Positions 11,401 through 20,669 of a stretch of 64,000 nt of DNA are shown here, piece by piece. The position numbers and the translations under genes are program-made. The stretch spans positions 558,001 to 622,000 of the forward strand of contig CM065878.1 of assembly GCA_033439255.1 (NCBI GenBank). Direction: 5' to 3'. The notes beneath the pieces are model-generated. The model had not been told where the DNA came from. It was given only the letters and a program-made list of their open reading frames with translations, and searched no databases. Origin of the DNA: Hericium rajendrae (Eukaryota; Basidiomycota; Agaricomycetes; Russulales; Hericiaceae). Each line of letters begins with the position of its first letter. Within the stretch, counting starts at the first letter, position 1.

Positions 11401-11774
11401 CCTGTCTGCAGACTGCATGTAATTAGGCACCTGTACTTGTAGTATATTTGATTGTAGTAGTAATCTCATTGAATATGATTAATTTTGACTTGTAATTTTT
11501 CATACCTAGTTGACTTGACATAGTACTAATAGTACTCATAGTAGTCATAGCTCACCTTAGTAAGTATGATAGTGTATGATAGTGCTATATATTTCAAACT
11601 GCTGGCTATGGAAGCTATGATAACACCATATAACTGATACTAGTAGCTATGGAGGCTATGAAAGCTCTCATAGCTCTACATAGCTAGATAAGCAAACTAT
11701 ATAGCTCTGATAGCTCAGTCATAGCACTCATAATATAACCTGCAGCTATATAGAATTCAGTTTTCTCAGATGTA

Positions 11775-12720
11775 GGGGTGCGCGTGTCCCAGCCCTCTGT
11801 CAGCCCCGCGCCCTGCATCCCAGCCCCAAGTCCCTGCGTGTCTCCCAGCCCCACACGCCATCTCCCAGCCCTGCGCGCCATCTCCAGTCTCCTGTGTGCC
11901 ATTTCCAGTCCCGCGCGCCGTCCTCAGCCCCACGCGCCATTTCCAGTCCCGCGCGTGCTGTCTCCAGTCCCACACCTCCCAGCCCCACGCCCGTGCGCCC
12001 CAGTACCGTGGCGCCGCATCCAAGCCCCCCACGTCCTAGCCCTGAGCCCCTGCATGCTGTCACCTGTCCCCCGCGCCATCTCCAGCCTCGCGCACGCTGT
12101 CTCCAGCTCTCTGCACGCCATCTCCAGCTCCCCGCACGCTGTCTCCAGTCCCGCGCATGCTATCTCCAGTCCTCCGCACCTGTCTCCATCCTCGCGTGCA
12201 CCATCCCAGCACTGTGCCCACGCTCTCCACCCTACGTCCAGCCCCGTTCCCACGCTTGCGGTCCCAGCGCTGGGCCCACGCACTCCAATCGCAAGCCCGT
12301 GCCCATGCACCAGCCCTAAGCCCGTGCTTCAGCGCCATCCCTGCGCATCCCAGCTGTGAGCCCGCTCCACCGCGGCACCCGTGCGTGAATTCCACCCGCG
12401 CACTCCACGTGCGGGAGCCATCGGCGATGCGCGGCGGACGTGCAGCGAGCGTAGGGATGGCGCGTGCACGTGTGCCGACCGCGGCATGCATGCTCTGCAG
12501 CGGGCATGCAGCGAACAGCGCGCGCAACCTGCGTGCAGTGCGTGCGTAGCCGAGGGGCGAGAGTGGGTGCGGCAGGTGGTAGGTGCTGGCGAGTGAGAGG
12601 AAAAGTGTGCGTGGAAGCGCCGGCGAGTGCACGTGAAGCACCGGCGAGGGATGGAAAGTGCCGGCGAGCGGATGGAAAGCACCGGTGAGCGTGAGAGAAA
12701 GCGCCAGCGAGCGCGAGGGA
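11775..12720. repeat. GC-rich right arm of K with CTGTCTCCAGTCC repeats
   Basis: From about 11880 to 12190 a unit resembling CGCRYGCTGTCTCCAGYYCC repeats every 24-27 bp with drift. The distal part (12317-12720) is repeated inverted in F at 19930-20372. Long frames in several phases again reflect composition. Confidence 0.6.
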
Positions 12721-12889
12721 AAGCGCCGGCGAGCCATAGGTAGTATGTAATAGTGGCCGAGATCCTTAAGATCTCGGCCGATATGTTTTTTTAAGAATAT
12801 AACATGTTTTTTGGAATATTTTATTCTATGTAAAACATATTCTATGCAAAACATATGAAGTTCCAAACATTGCATTTAGCCCGAAAATA

Positions 12890-12973
12890 CTGCTTATAGT
12901 GTTACTGGTACATTTGGAACCCTCCCTCCTATTACTACTGGTATAGGTTGCAACTGATCTACAGGGTCTGGTG
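12890..12973 (-). repeat. Right terminal inverted repeat of K
   Basis: Read on the minus strand it begins CACCAGACCCTGTAGATC and continues with the shared GGAGGGAGGGTTCCAA core. It is the inverted counterpart of 6342-6425. Just inside it, CCGAGATC.TTAAGATCTCGG at about 12753-12780 forms a small palindrome that is also kept in F. Confidence 0.7.
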
Positions 12974-13064
12974 AGTGGAGGGTAGTGGAACCGGGTGCGG
13001 GGGCTTGCGCATGGGTGTTGCAGTAGAGAGCAGCGGCGGGGCACATCATATGACCTTTAGTCAT

Positions 13065-13088
13065 GTCTCATTGCCACAGCAATGAGAC
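13065..13088. other. Palindrome GTCTCATTGC-CACA-GCAATGAGAC in J
   Basis: A perfect 10-bp stem with a 4-nt loop. Similar stems built on GTTGCYAYRGYAAC are found in the GC arms of D (18596-18624, 18944-18977), E (58657-58688, 59011-59036) and in the relic at 61298-61317. Confidence 0.6.
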
Positions 13089-13185
13089 TCGACATCAGCG
13101 TCATTGACGGTGCTGTCGAGGGAGTGGTATGGGATGGGCTCGTGGGCGTGGCCGTGGAGTGTCGAAGGTGAGGGCAGAAGAAATA

Positions 13186-13258
13186 CGAGTATCGTTCGCA
13201 CGAACGATACTCGTCTGATTAGTATGAAGACAAAAAAAAGAAAATATACTGTACTTAC
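13186..13258 (-). other. Stem-loop 2 and adjoining short intron of J
   Basis: CGAGTATCGTTCG-CA-CGAACGATACTCG at 13186-13213 is a perfect 13-bp stem. On the minus strand it is immediately preceded by a 44-nt intron pattern, GTAAGTAC at 13258 downward, TACTAAT, AG at 13215. This is the same junction as in C, A, Z and D although the stem sequence differs (ATCGTTCG instead of ATCGCTCG). Confidence 0.6.
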
Positions 13259-13405
13259 CTGGAGACCTCAACGCCCCTCCCTGCCCTCCTGAACGTCGCT
13301 TGACGACCTGCGCTGCGTGACAAAGGTGGTAAAAAGAGAGAGGAGGGGAAAGGAAGTGAGAGGGAGGAGGAGATGTGACTGCGAAGAAACACAGAGTCAT
13401 GCATT

Positions 13406-13426
13406 GAGTGCAGCCACAGAGCACTC
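13406..13426. other. Stem-loop 1 equivalent of J
   Basis: GAGTGC-AGCCACAGA-GCACTC lies at the position where other members have the CGTTCGGTG / CACCGAACG stem. The sequence is different but the position and stem-loop are kept. Confidence 0.4.
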
Positions 13427-13661
13427 GACTCGCATGTTTGGCGTTTTCGACTGCAACAAATCAAATAAAAACATTTAAATTGCCAAAAAAATGCACAAAG
13501 TATATTTCATTTGTTTGAGCACAACAGATGATCCATAAATGTATCTATTCTACTCTAGTCCCTTGGGCAGTCAAGCCAACTTAGTGAGATCTAATGGCTA
13601 GCCTCGGCCGCGGCATCCGGCAGCCACATTTCGGGCTCCACCAGACAAACCCGGATTCGGG

Positions 13662-13669
13662 TTTATAAT
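13662..13669 (+). promoter_or_regulatory. TATA-like box of J
   Basis: TTTATAATGCTCGCACGATG on the + strand corresponds to TATATAAGGCTCGCGCGACG of the other members and faces the AT-rich arm. Confidence 0.5.
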
Positions 13670-13689
13670 GCTCGCACGATGCGCGTTCT

Positions 13690-13943
13690 CTCTTATTTCT
13701 CAACCACTACCATCTCCTCTCCTCCTCCTTCCTTCTTCCTCTCTCTGTTGTTTCTCTCAAACTTTTTCATCTTCGGTAAGTATCTATCTATTGTTTATAA
13801 GTATTAATTGATTGATGTTTTGATTTTGTAGACTTAAATTTTGCTTTTTATCTTCTTTAAGGTAAGTCTTCTCTTATGTTTGTTGTAACTTATGCTGATG
13901 ATGTGGCATCTTTATCAGACTATTTTTTGACTTTCTCATGCTT
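13690..13943 (+). ncRNA. Predicted spliced transcript of J (AT arm)
   Basis: About 25 bp after the TATA box a pyrimidine-rich leader begins. A first intron fits 13776-13831 (GTAAGT to TTTGTAG), then a 30-nt exon at 13832-13861 starting ACTTAAATTTTGCTTTTT, a second intron at 13862-13918 (GTAAGT to TATCAG), then an exon from 13919 ending before GTAAGCC at 13944. Element E has a 30-nt exon at the matching position starting ACTTTATATTTTCGC. There is no sustained ORF. The exon model is inferred from splice signals only. Confidence 0.4.
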
Positions 13944-14164
13944 GGTAAGCCTTATGTATTGTTCAATTCAATAGTTTAGTATAGCATCTGTATTTGTATA
14001 AGATAAAAATATATTGTTTTTGAAATTTTACTGTTTTGCTTGTTTGATCTATAATTAGCCTACTGAGACTATAAAAGTTTTAAATTTCTATTAAATATTA
14101 GGCCTAAGTCACATATAAAGTATAGGCTAGATAGCAAACCTATTCGGCTGGATATGATATGATA

Positions 14165-14385
14165 ATAAACATATGGAATATAACTGACATAGCTTGTATA
14201 GCTATCATAGCTATGCTCTATGCTCTGATAGCTATCATAGCTATCATAGCAAAGCATAGCTATCCTATTTGACTACATAGCTTATCATAGATTGGCTCTT
14301 AGCTATGGAGGCCCTATGCATAAAAGAGGATTGCTATGGACCTATGAGATCTATGTAAGCCATCTAGAGCAACATAGCACTGGTA
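14165..14385. repeat. AGCTATG-rich subterminal array of J, AT-arm end
   Basis: Dense TAGCTATCATAGCTATG words, ending about 10 bp before the terminal CAGATG. It is the counterpart of the array at 5088-5290. Confidence 0.75.
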
Positions 14386-14405
14386 CATTTTTCAGATGAG
14401 GGCAC

Positions 14406-14828
14406 TGTCAAGACTCGGTCATAGACAGCAGAGAACCACCCAAGTCACCAGTGATGATGGGAGCGAGAGAGCAGAGAGCGACTAGCAGCGCAGTGACCTG
14501 TATTGGAGGTACAGTACAGTACAGACAAAATGGACAATCTAGGGAAATAGGTGAGTGACTGGGAGCCTATAAGTACTGGAGCAACAATGGGAAAAGAACA
14601 ATGGGCACCATTATGGGTTGAACAATAGAGTGAGAACAATGGTGGCCAAATGGAGAACAATGGGAGGGAGAACAATAGGATGTCCCAAAGGGGAACAAGG
14701 GCATGGGTGAAGGATAGCCCCAGGTCATGTGAGGAAGTGAACATGTGATGGGGCTGCTGGAACACATGACTGACATGATGCCTTGATGGCAGAGAAGAAG
14801 GCAGAGAGAAATGGAGCAATCCATGACA
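14406..14828 (-). repeat. 3' LTR of gypsy 2
   Basis: 423 bp, TGTCAAGACT...ATGACA on the + strand. On the minus strand a purine tract (TTAGAGAGGGGATGA, 14829-14843) lies directly upstream, as expected for a 3' LTR. Differences from the other LTR at 32510 are mainly CG against TG or CA. Confidence 0.88.
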
Positions 14829-14843
14829 TCATCCCCTCTCTAA

Positions 14844-17118
14844 GATGCACTTTCACCTGGAGTGCATGATGAGCATGGACGGGGTCAAGGTAGATGAGTC
14901 CACAAAGATTGGGAGCCTTGAGTGCATGTGGATGGTGGGTGTAGAAGTCGGTGATTGCACCATGGGCATTGGAAAGGGAGGTACGTGAAAGCCACTGATT
15001 TTCTTAATCAGGGTAGCCTGCCCATTTGACGAGGTATTCAATGCCACATTTGTTCCGGGTGAGATGAGCATTGAGGACAGACTCAACTTCATATTCTTCC
15101 TTGCCCTCCACAAGGTCAGGTGGTGGTGCAGGGAAGTTGGGACCATGAGCATCGGTTTCCTTGTAAGGGGACAACAGGGATGTGTGGAACACTGGGTGGA
15201 TACGCCAGGTGGGCAGCAGCTTCAGTTGATAAGAGACTGGGCCCAGGACGTCAGTGATTTCGAAAGGTCCCAGGTGTCGATCAGCAAGCTTAGCTTTGGG
15301 TCGTGTGGTCTTGATGTTCTTGCCATCAAGCCAGACCTTGTCACCAACCTGGAAGTGGATGGTGTCGTGCATATTGTCCTGGTTGTTGCACTTCATGAGG
15401 TCAGCAGCTGTTTGAAGGCTGGCCTGGACCTCAGTGCAAAGCTGTTTGAGATGGCAGAAGCGATCCTTGACGGCGGGTGTAGACGATGTGGGGTTGACAG
15501 TGGGGATGGCAGTGGGAATATAGCCGAGGAGCATTTCAAATGGAGCTTGGTTAGTGGTACTGTGGATATGGTGGTTGTGCGAGAACTCAGCGTAAGGGAG
15601 CCATTGGACCCAATCATCCTGACGGTAGTTGCAGAAGGTGTGAAGAAACTGCTCGAGTTTTTGATTGATGCGTTCTGACTTGCCGTCGGTCTGTGGATGA
15701 TAGGCGATGCTGAGGGAAGACTTGATACCAAGTTTGTCAAAGACACCATGCATGACTTTGCCTGCATACTGTGGGCCATGGTCAGAGATGAGGCATTCCC
15801 AGAGGCCATAGTTCTGATAAATCCTGTCAAAAAGGATGTTGACTGTGCCATCACTGGTAATGGTCTCATCTTGAAAAGGATGGGTAGGGATGGCATTGGG
15901 AATTGTTTCAACATAAGGGCAGTGATTTTGAACCTCGGTGGCCTGGCAGGTAGCACAGCCATCAACATAATCACAAACGAAGACAGACATACTAGGCCAC
16001 CAGTAGTTGCGACTGAGGAGCTCGTAGGTCTTGTAGCATCCTGGGTGACCAGCCATGGGTGTGTCATGATGCAGCTTGATGATGTCCCAATGAAGGTCCT
16101 TGTCAGCAGGGATGTAGACCTTGCCACGAAAGAGGATGAGGCCATCCTCGTAGTTCCATTCTTGGAGGTTCTTGACGAGGGAGCGAGGACCATTGTTCAG
16201 GATCACATCAAGGGCTTGAATGACCTCAATGTACTTGGTCTTGGCATTGCGAATATGTTGGTGAAGATCAGCATTGCCAATGGACTTGACAGCAGCTGAA
16301 CGTGTAGCATGGATCTGGAAGTACTTGGGGTCAAGGAGGACACTATCTGAGTTGTCATCATCCACCCCCTCTCTATGGTCAGGTTGTCTTGACATGACAT
16401 CTGGCCGGTGATGAATACCAGGCTTGTGGAGCAAGGTGAAGTCGAAACGGGTGAGGAAGAGAGCCCAGTGAGCCTGATGACGACTCAGCTTTTGGGCGGA
16501 CTTGAAAGGCTCAGTATTCCAGGTTCTTATGGTTGGTCCAGATCTCCACAGTATGGGAAGAACCTTCCAAGTAGTGGCGTCAGGCTTTGAGGGCATGGAT
16601 GATGGCCAGGAGTTCCTTGTCATAGATGTCATAGTTGCATTCAGGGGTGGTGAAGGCCTTGGAGATGTAAGCAACAGGGTGCCATTGCTCATCCTCTCCA
16701 CGCTGGGATAGGATACCTCCTGTGGCATAGTCTGAGGCATCGACCTCAACCAGGTAGGGTTTGGATGGGTCAGGCATGATAAGGACTGGGGATGAGGTGA
16801 ACACAGCTTTAAGAGCCTCAAAGGCATGTTGACATTCAGCAGACCAGGCCCAAGGATGGTCTTTCTTGGTAAGGTCGAACATGGGGTGGGCAACTTTGGA
16901 GAAGTCCTGGATGAAACGCCAATAGAAATTGCCAAAGCCAACAAAGGACTGGACGTCCTTAATGTTATGGGGGGCAGGCCACTCAGCAATGCCTGCAACC
17001 TTGACGGGGTCCATGGCGAGTGTGTTATGGGAGACAATGAGACCAAGGAACTCAACTGAGGGCTGCTCAAACGAGCACTTCTCCGGCTTGATGAAGAGGT
17101 CATTGTCCTGGAGGTGTT
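14844..17118 (-). pseudogene. Gypsy 2 pol, 3' half: RT thumb, RNase H, integrase, chromodomain
   Basis: From 17118 downward: RT thumb (DNDLFIKPEKCSFEQPSVEF), RNase H (YLVEVDASDYATGGILSQRG), a frame change near 16590, then RNase H end (HKPGIHHRPDVMSRQPD), integrase zinc region (HHDTPMAGHPGCYKTYE; CATCQATEV), integrase core and GPY/F tail (HLGPFEITDVLGPVSYQL), then a partial chromodomain (EYEVESVLNAHL..CGIEYLVKWAGYPD). The integrase first Asp region is missing: sequence jumps from PNAIPTHPFQDETITSDG to LFDRIYQNYGLWECLISDHG, an internal deletion of roughly 40 residues. Frameshifts and this deletion make it inactive. The long open frame over 16600-17181 in another phase is a shadow. Confidence 0.85.
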
Positions 17119-18263
17119 CATCTGAGAAAAACACCAGAGGTATATTGCACTATATAGTCTACATAGTTCTAATAGGGCCATAGCAGTCCCCTTTTCTTCA
17201 TAGCCATCTCATAGTAGCAAGGTAATCTACATAGGGCTATATAGCTACCATAGGATAAGGCAGTAGCTATGGTAGCTATTATAGCTATCATAGTATAAGA
17301 TAGCTATAAGAGCTATGTTAGCTATGTGATATATCCTCACTATCATATTATATCTAGTTATTCAGACTTCTATCTACCCTATGTCATCTCTGTTAAATAT
17401 GTCACTCAGAAGTACTATCAAAATATCAAAAGATATAAATCCAATATAAACCTGACTTATTATATTTAAAGCTTTCAAAAGATTGAAAATTTAAAAGCAT
17501 TATATTACAAACAATATCTCATTGCAATACATTTATACAAGACTACAAATTACTATAAAACTATAATAGATAGCAACTTATAATCAAGTCAAGCTAGATA
17601 AGATAAGATAAGATAAGAAAAAGCGAAAACATGATCTAAACATAGGTTAATAGATTAGTACAAGACAAAAGAGATACATAAGAACATAAGACATACCAAA
17701 GAAAAGAAAAAGCGAAAATATAAAGTCTACAAAGAACATTAGGGTTAGTGGACAAGAACACAACATAACAACCTACCGAACATAAGAAGGTTAGAGCAGA
17801 AGAAGAGCGAATGACGAAAGACAGGAGATGGTAGTGGTAGGAAAGAGAGAGAGACAGTGCATCGCACAGGCCTTATATAGATGTGGCAAGCAGTGCACCA
17901 AATGTGGCTGCAGAGACCGGGCCAGGTGGTGCTGAGCATTCGTGTCAGAGGCTAAGTGTCAGATTTTGCTAAGTTCACTTCATTGCCCAGTAGCTAATAG
18001 TAGATTAGTTGAAACTCATACGATTCAATGTTGTGATGAATCGTGGATGTAATCTTTTTTTCAGAATTTAAAGTGTTTTATTTGATTTACTAGACTCGAA
18101 ATGTTCGAACTCGCACGCGTTCGGTAGCTGAAGCACCGAAGGCGCGTCAAAGTTCGACTCTCATACCACCACCCTCCTCTCCTCTTGTCCCTCCGCTGTT
18201 TGTCTACTCATTGACTCATCACATCAAATGCAGGAGGGTCTCGATAGGGCAAAGAGGGGTCAA

Positions 18264-18345
18264 GGTAAGTAAAATTAAACTCTTTATTAGCATTCTTTGT
18301 ACTAATAAAGAGAGTATTGCCCATTTGAGAACGAGCGATACTCTC
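18264..18345 (+). other. Short intron and stem-loop 2 of D
   Basis: GTAAGTAAAATT at 18264, TACTAAT, acceptor AG at 18309-18310 (47 nt), then GAGAGTATTGCCC...ACGAGCGATACTCTC (18310-18345). One arm has decayed by C-to-T changes compared with E, so the stem is imperfect. Confidence 0.55.
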
Positions 18346-18595
18346 TCATTCTTCCACTTCCATGACACCTTGCTCGACTTCCCCTCCCCCGTCGCCATCT
18401 TTCCGCCATGTTGCCTTCTTTCTGCCACCCCGTCAGCGCAATGCCCACTTCTCAACCACATCGCTGGCAGCCCCGACCCACTGCACATCACCTACCCCAT
18501 GCCTATGCCCACACCCACGTCCACGAGCCTCCTGCCTCCCACCTCCTGCCTCCCGCACTCCGTGCATTGACGACGGCATCTGCGTCCACGTCGTC

Positions 18596-18624
18596 GTGCC
18601 TTGTTGCCATGGCAACGGGGCATG
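18596..18624. other. Palindrome GCCTTGTTGCC-ATGGCAACGGGGC in D
   Basis: An imperfect stem on the GTTGCCATGGCAAC core, conserved in E at 59011-59036. A second, GTCGCACCTCGTTGC / GTGACGAGGTGCGAC, is at 18944-18977 and in E at 58657-58688. Confidence 0.5.
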
Positions 18625-20669
18625 ATGTCATTCGCCCGTGCCCTCGCGTCCCCTCAACAACCCCTGCATGTCCTCAATAGGTCTGTGCAGGTTCATCGGA
18701 CTTACCCACCCTGCACATCACCACCTCCCCACCATCGACAACATGCCTGCAGCCATGACACATGGCTAAGCACGCCCGGCCACACACTTCCGTGGACAGG
18801 CCAGCCAGTGCATGCACGCACTCCTGCATGTGATCACGCATGGCGACGCACAGCATGCAAGCCCACGTGAGGCCCCGACAACCCGCGCCTACATCCCGAG
18901 CCTGTCACGCCATCTCCTCAACACCCACACCACCGTCACCACTGTCGCACCTCGTTGCTACGGTGACGAGGTGCGACTTTAGGTCCCTTGCCCGGCCTGC
19001 TGCACCCACTGTGCGCCTCGCATGCCCATGACAATGCTGCGTGCCCTCAACAGGCTCGCATGCGATCCCCCACATGGTATGGATGCACCAACACACCCCA
19101 CGCCATCGGCAACGTGCTCGCAGACATGACACGTGGCCGTGCGTGTGCGAACGGCCTCGCCAGCACACAGACACACTCCTGCATGTGGGCGCGTGGCCAC
19201 GCATGTCTATGCAGGCCCGGGCATGACCGTGCATGGTGCGTAAACCTGTGTGAGGTCTCGATGTGTGCACACGCCTCGACAGCCTCTCTGGAGTGTGCGA
19301 CTGCGCTCGGCCCAGTGAGCGCACGAAGACCGAGGCACCGACTGCACGTGTATTTCCCCCCGGATGTGCGCATACGCACTCTCATGCGAGCGCATAGCCA
19401 TGCATGTCCATGCTGGCATGCATGCTCGCGCCAAGCGTGCCTGCTCATGCACGCCTGACAGTGCGCACTTACCCGCTCGAGTGTAGTTAATGGTTGTACC
19501 CTTGTCTGTGGTAGTGTATTCCAAATATAAGAAAAAATTTGCTTTAATGTCTTGAGTGCTTAGCCAGCTGACAACAGTGAATATAGTAGTCATAGTAGTC
19601 ATAGTTTCCCTTAACAAGTATCATAATCCTATGTATATGACACACCTAGCTATGGAAGCTATGATCCTCTATGTATTTAACACTTCATGCTATGGAGGCT
19701 ATTCACCAGACCCTGTAGATCAGTTGCAACCTATACCAGTAGTAATAGGAGGGAGGGTTCCAAATGTACCAGTAACACTATAAGCAGTATTTTCGGGCTA
19801 AATGCAATGTTTGGAACTTCATATGTTTTGCATAGAATATGTTTTACATAGAATAAAATATTCCAAAAAACATGTTATATTCTTAAAAAAACATATCGGC
19901 CGAGATCTTAAGGATCTCGGCCACTATTACATGCTACCTATGGCTCGCCGGCGCTTTCCCTCGTGCTCGCCGGCGCTTTCTCTCACGCTCACCGGTGCTT
20001 TCCATCCGCTCGCCGGCACTTTCCATCCCTCGCCGGTGCTTCACGTGCACTCGCTGGTGCTTCCACGCACACTTTTCCCACTCACTTGCCAGCGCCTACC
20101 ACCTGCCACACCCACTCTCGCCCCTCAGCTACGCACGCACTGCACGCAGGTTGCACGTGCTGTTCGCTGCATGCCCGCTGCAGAGCATGCATGCCGCGGT
20201 CGGCACACGTGCATGCGCCATCCCTACGCTCGCTGCACGTCTGCCGCGCATCGCCGATGGCTCCCGCACGTGGAGTGCACGGGTGGAATTCACGCGCGGG
20301 TGCCGCGGTGGAGCGGGCTCACGGCTGGGATGCACAGGGATGGCGCTGAAGCACGGGCTTAGGGCTGGTGCATAGTGATGGACATGGGTAGGGGTAACCC
20401 ATGTGGGTTATGGGTATGGGTACTATGGGTATGGGTACGGGTTGGTATTCCTCAACCCAATGCTAACCCATACCCCTGTTGTGGGTACCCATGGGTTATG
20501 AACCATAATTTCAGGCTTGAGAGCCTGCCTTGAATATATCTTATGTAACTGCTGTACAGTAGTATCCACATATAGTAATACAGAACCAGTACCATCCGTA
20601 CCTTACTCCTTCAAAAATCCATCAGTGCCCTGCCAATCCATCAAGCTTCGAACTTCCTCCTGCTTCTCT

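Larger units (their letters stand above)
8701..11772 (+). mobile_element. AGCTATG-arm element C (CATCTGAG ends, 2-bp TSD TA)
   Basis: Left end CATCTGAGAAAT at 8701, right end TTTTCTCAGATG ending at 11772, with TA at 8699-8700 and 11773-11774. Length is 3.07 kb, the longest uninterrupted member. The order is AGCTATG array (8725-8950), AT-rich arm, TATA box for leftward transcription (9585-9593), stem-loop CGCGTTCGGTG...CACCGAACGCG (9822-9850), intron plus hairpin (10003-10076), GC-rich arm (10085-11400), AGCTATG array (11530-11730). It is inserted in element K. Confidence 0.85.
6342..12973. mobile_element. Element K, about 70-bp TIRs and 7-bp TSD AGTGGAG
   Basis: The left end GAGGCATCCCTGTAACCC at 6342 and the right end ...CTACAGGGTCTGGTG ending at 12973 are imperfect inverted repeats sharing CCCTGTA, ACAACCT.TAC.AGTA and AGGAGGGAGGGTTCCAA. 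AGTGGAG flanks it at 6335-6341 and 12974-12980. Net of element C it is about 3.56 kb. Both outer parts are GC-rich and the middle (7678-8698) is AT-richer. No transposase is visible. Element F at 19704-25441 is a second copy that has lost the middle and gained a hAT element. A 7-bp duplication and CCCTGTA ends do not let me assign a superfamily. Confidence 0.75.
5055..14398 (-). mobile_element. AGCTATG-arm element J (CATCTGA terminal repeats, 2-bp TSD AG)
   Basis: Left end CATCTGAAAAATC at 5055, right end TTTTTCAGATG ending at 14398, flanked by AG at 5053-5054 and 14399-14400. Net of inserted K it is about 2.7 kb. The order in + coordinates is AGCTATG array (5088-5290), GC-rich arm (5400-6334 and 12981-13160), hairpin and short intron (13186-13258), small hairpin (13406-13426), TATA box (13662), AT-rich arm with a predicted spliced transcript, and AGCTATG array (14165-14385). 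It is therefore reversed relative to A, C, D and Z. It codes for no recognisable protein. Confidence 0.8.

Noticed and set aside
10325-11422. 365-codon and other long frames in the GC-rich arm of C (and similar ones in J, D, A, B, E, Z, K and F)
   Set aside because: Several frames are open at the same place on both strands, all are Arg/Pro/His/Cys-rich and low-complexity, and sister copies do not keep the frame. High GC content explains them.
8701-11772. AGCTATG-arm elements as Helitrons, since some ends can be read as A|TC...
   Set aside because: They have inverted terminal repeats and a 2-bp target duplication confirmed in interrupted reading frames, and no CTRR end with a preceding hairpin.
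8701-11772. AGCTATG-arm elements as Tc1/mariner MITEs
   Set aside because: The duplicated dinucleotide is TA only in C; the others are AG, TT, AT, CA and CT.
15004-17181. A single 725-codon minus-strand gene
   Set aside because: Only the part below about 16590 is the true pol frame. The upper part is a shadow; the genuine RT thumb and RNase H are in another phase, so there is a frameshift.
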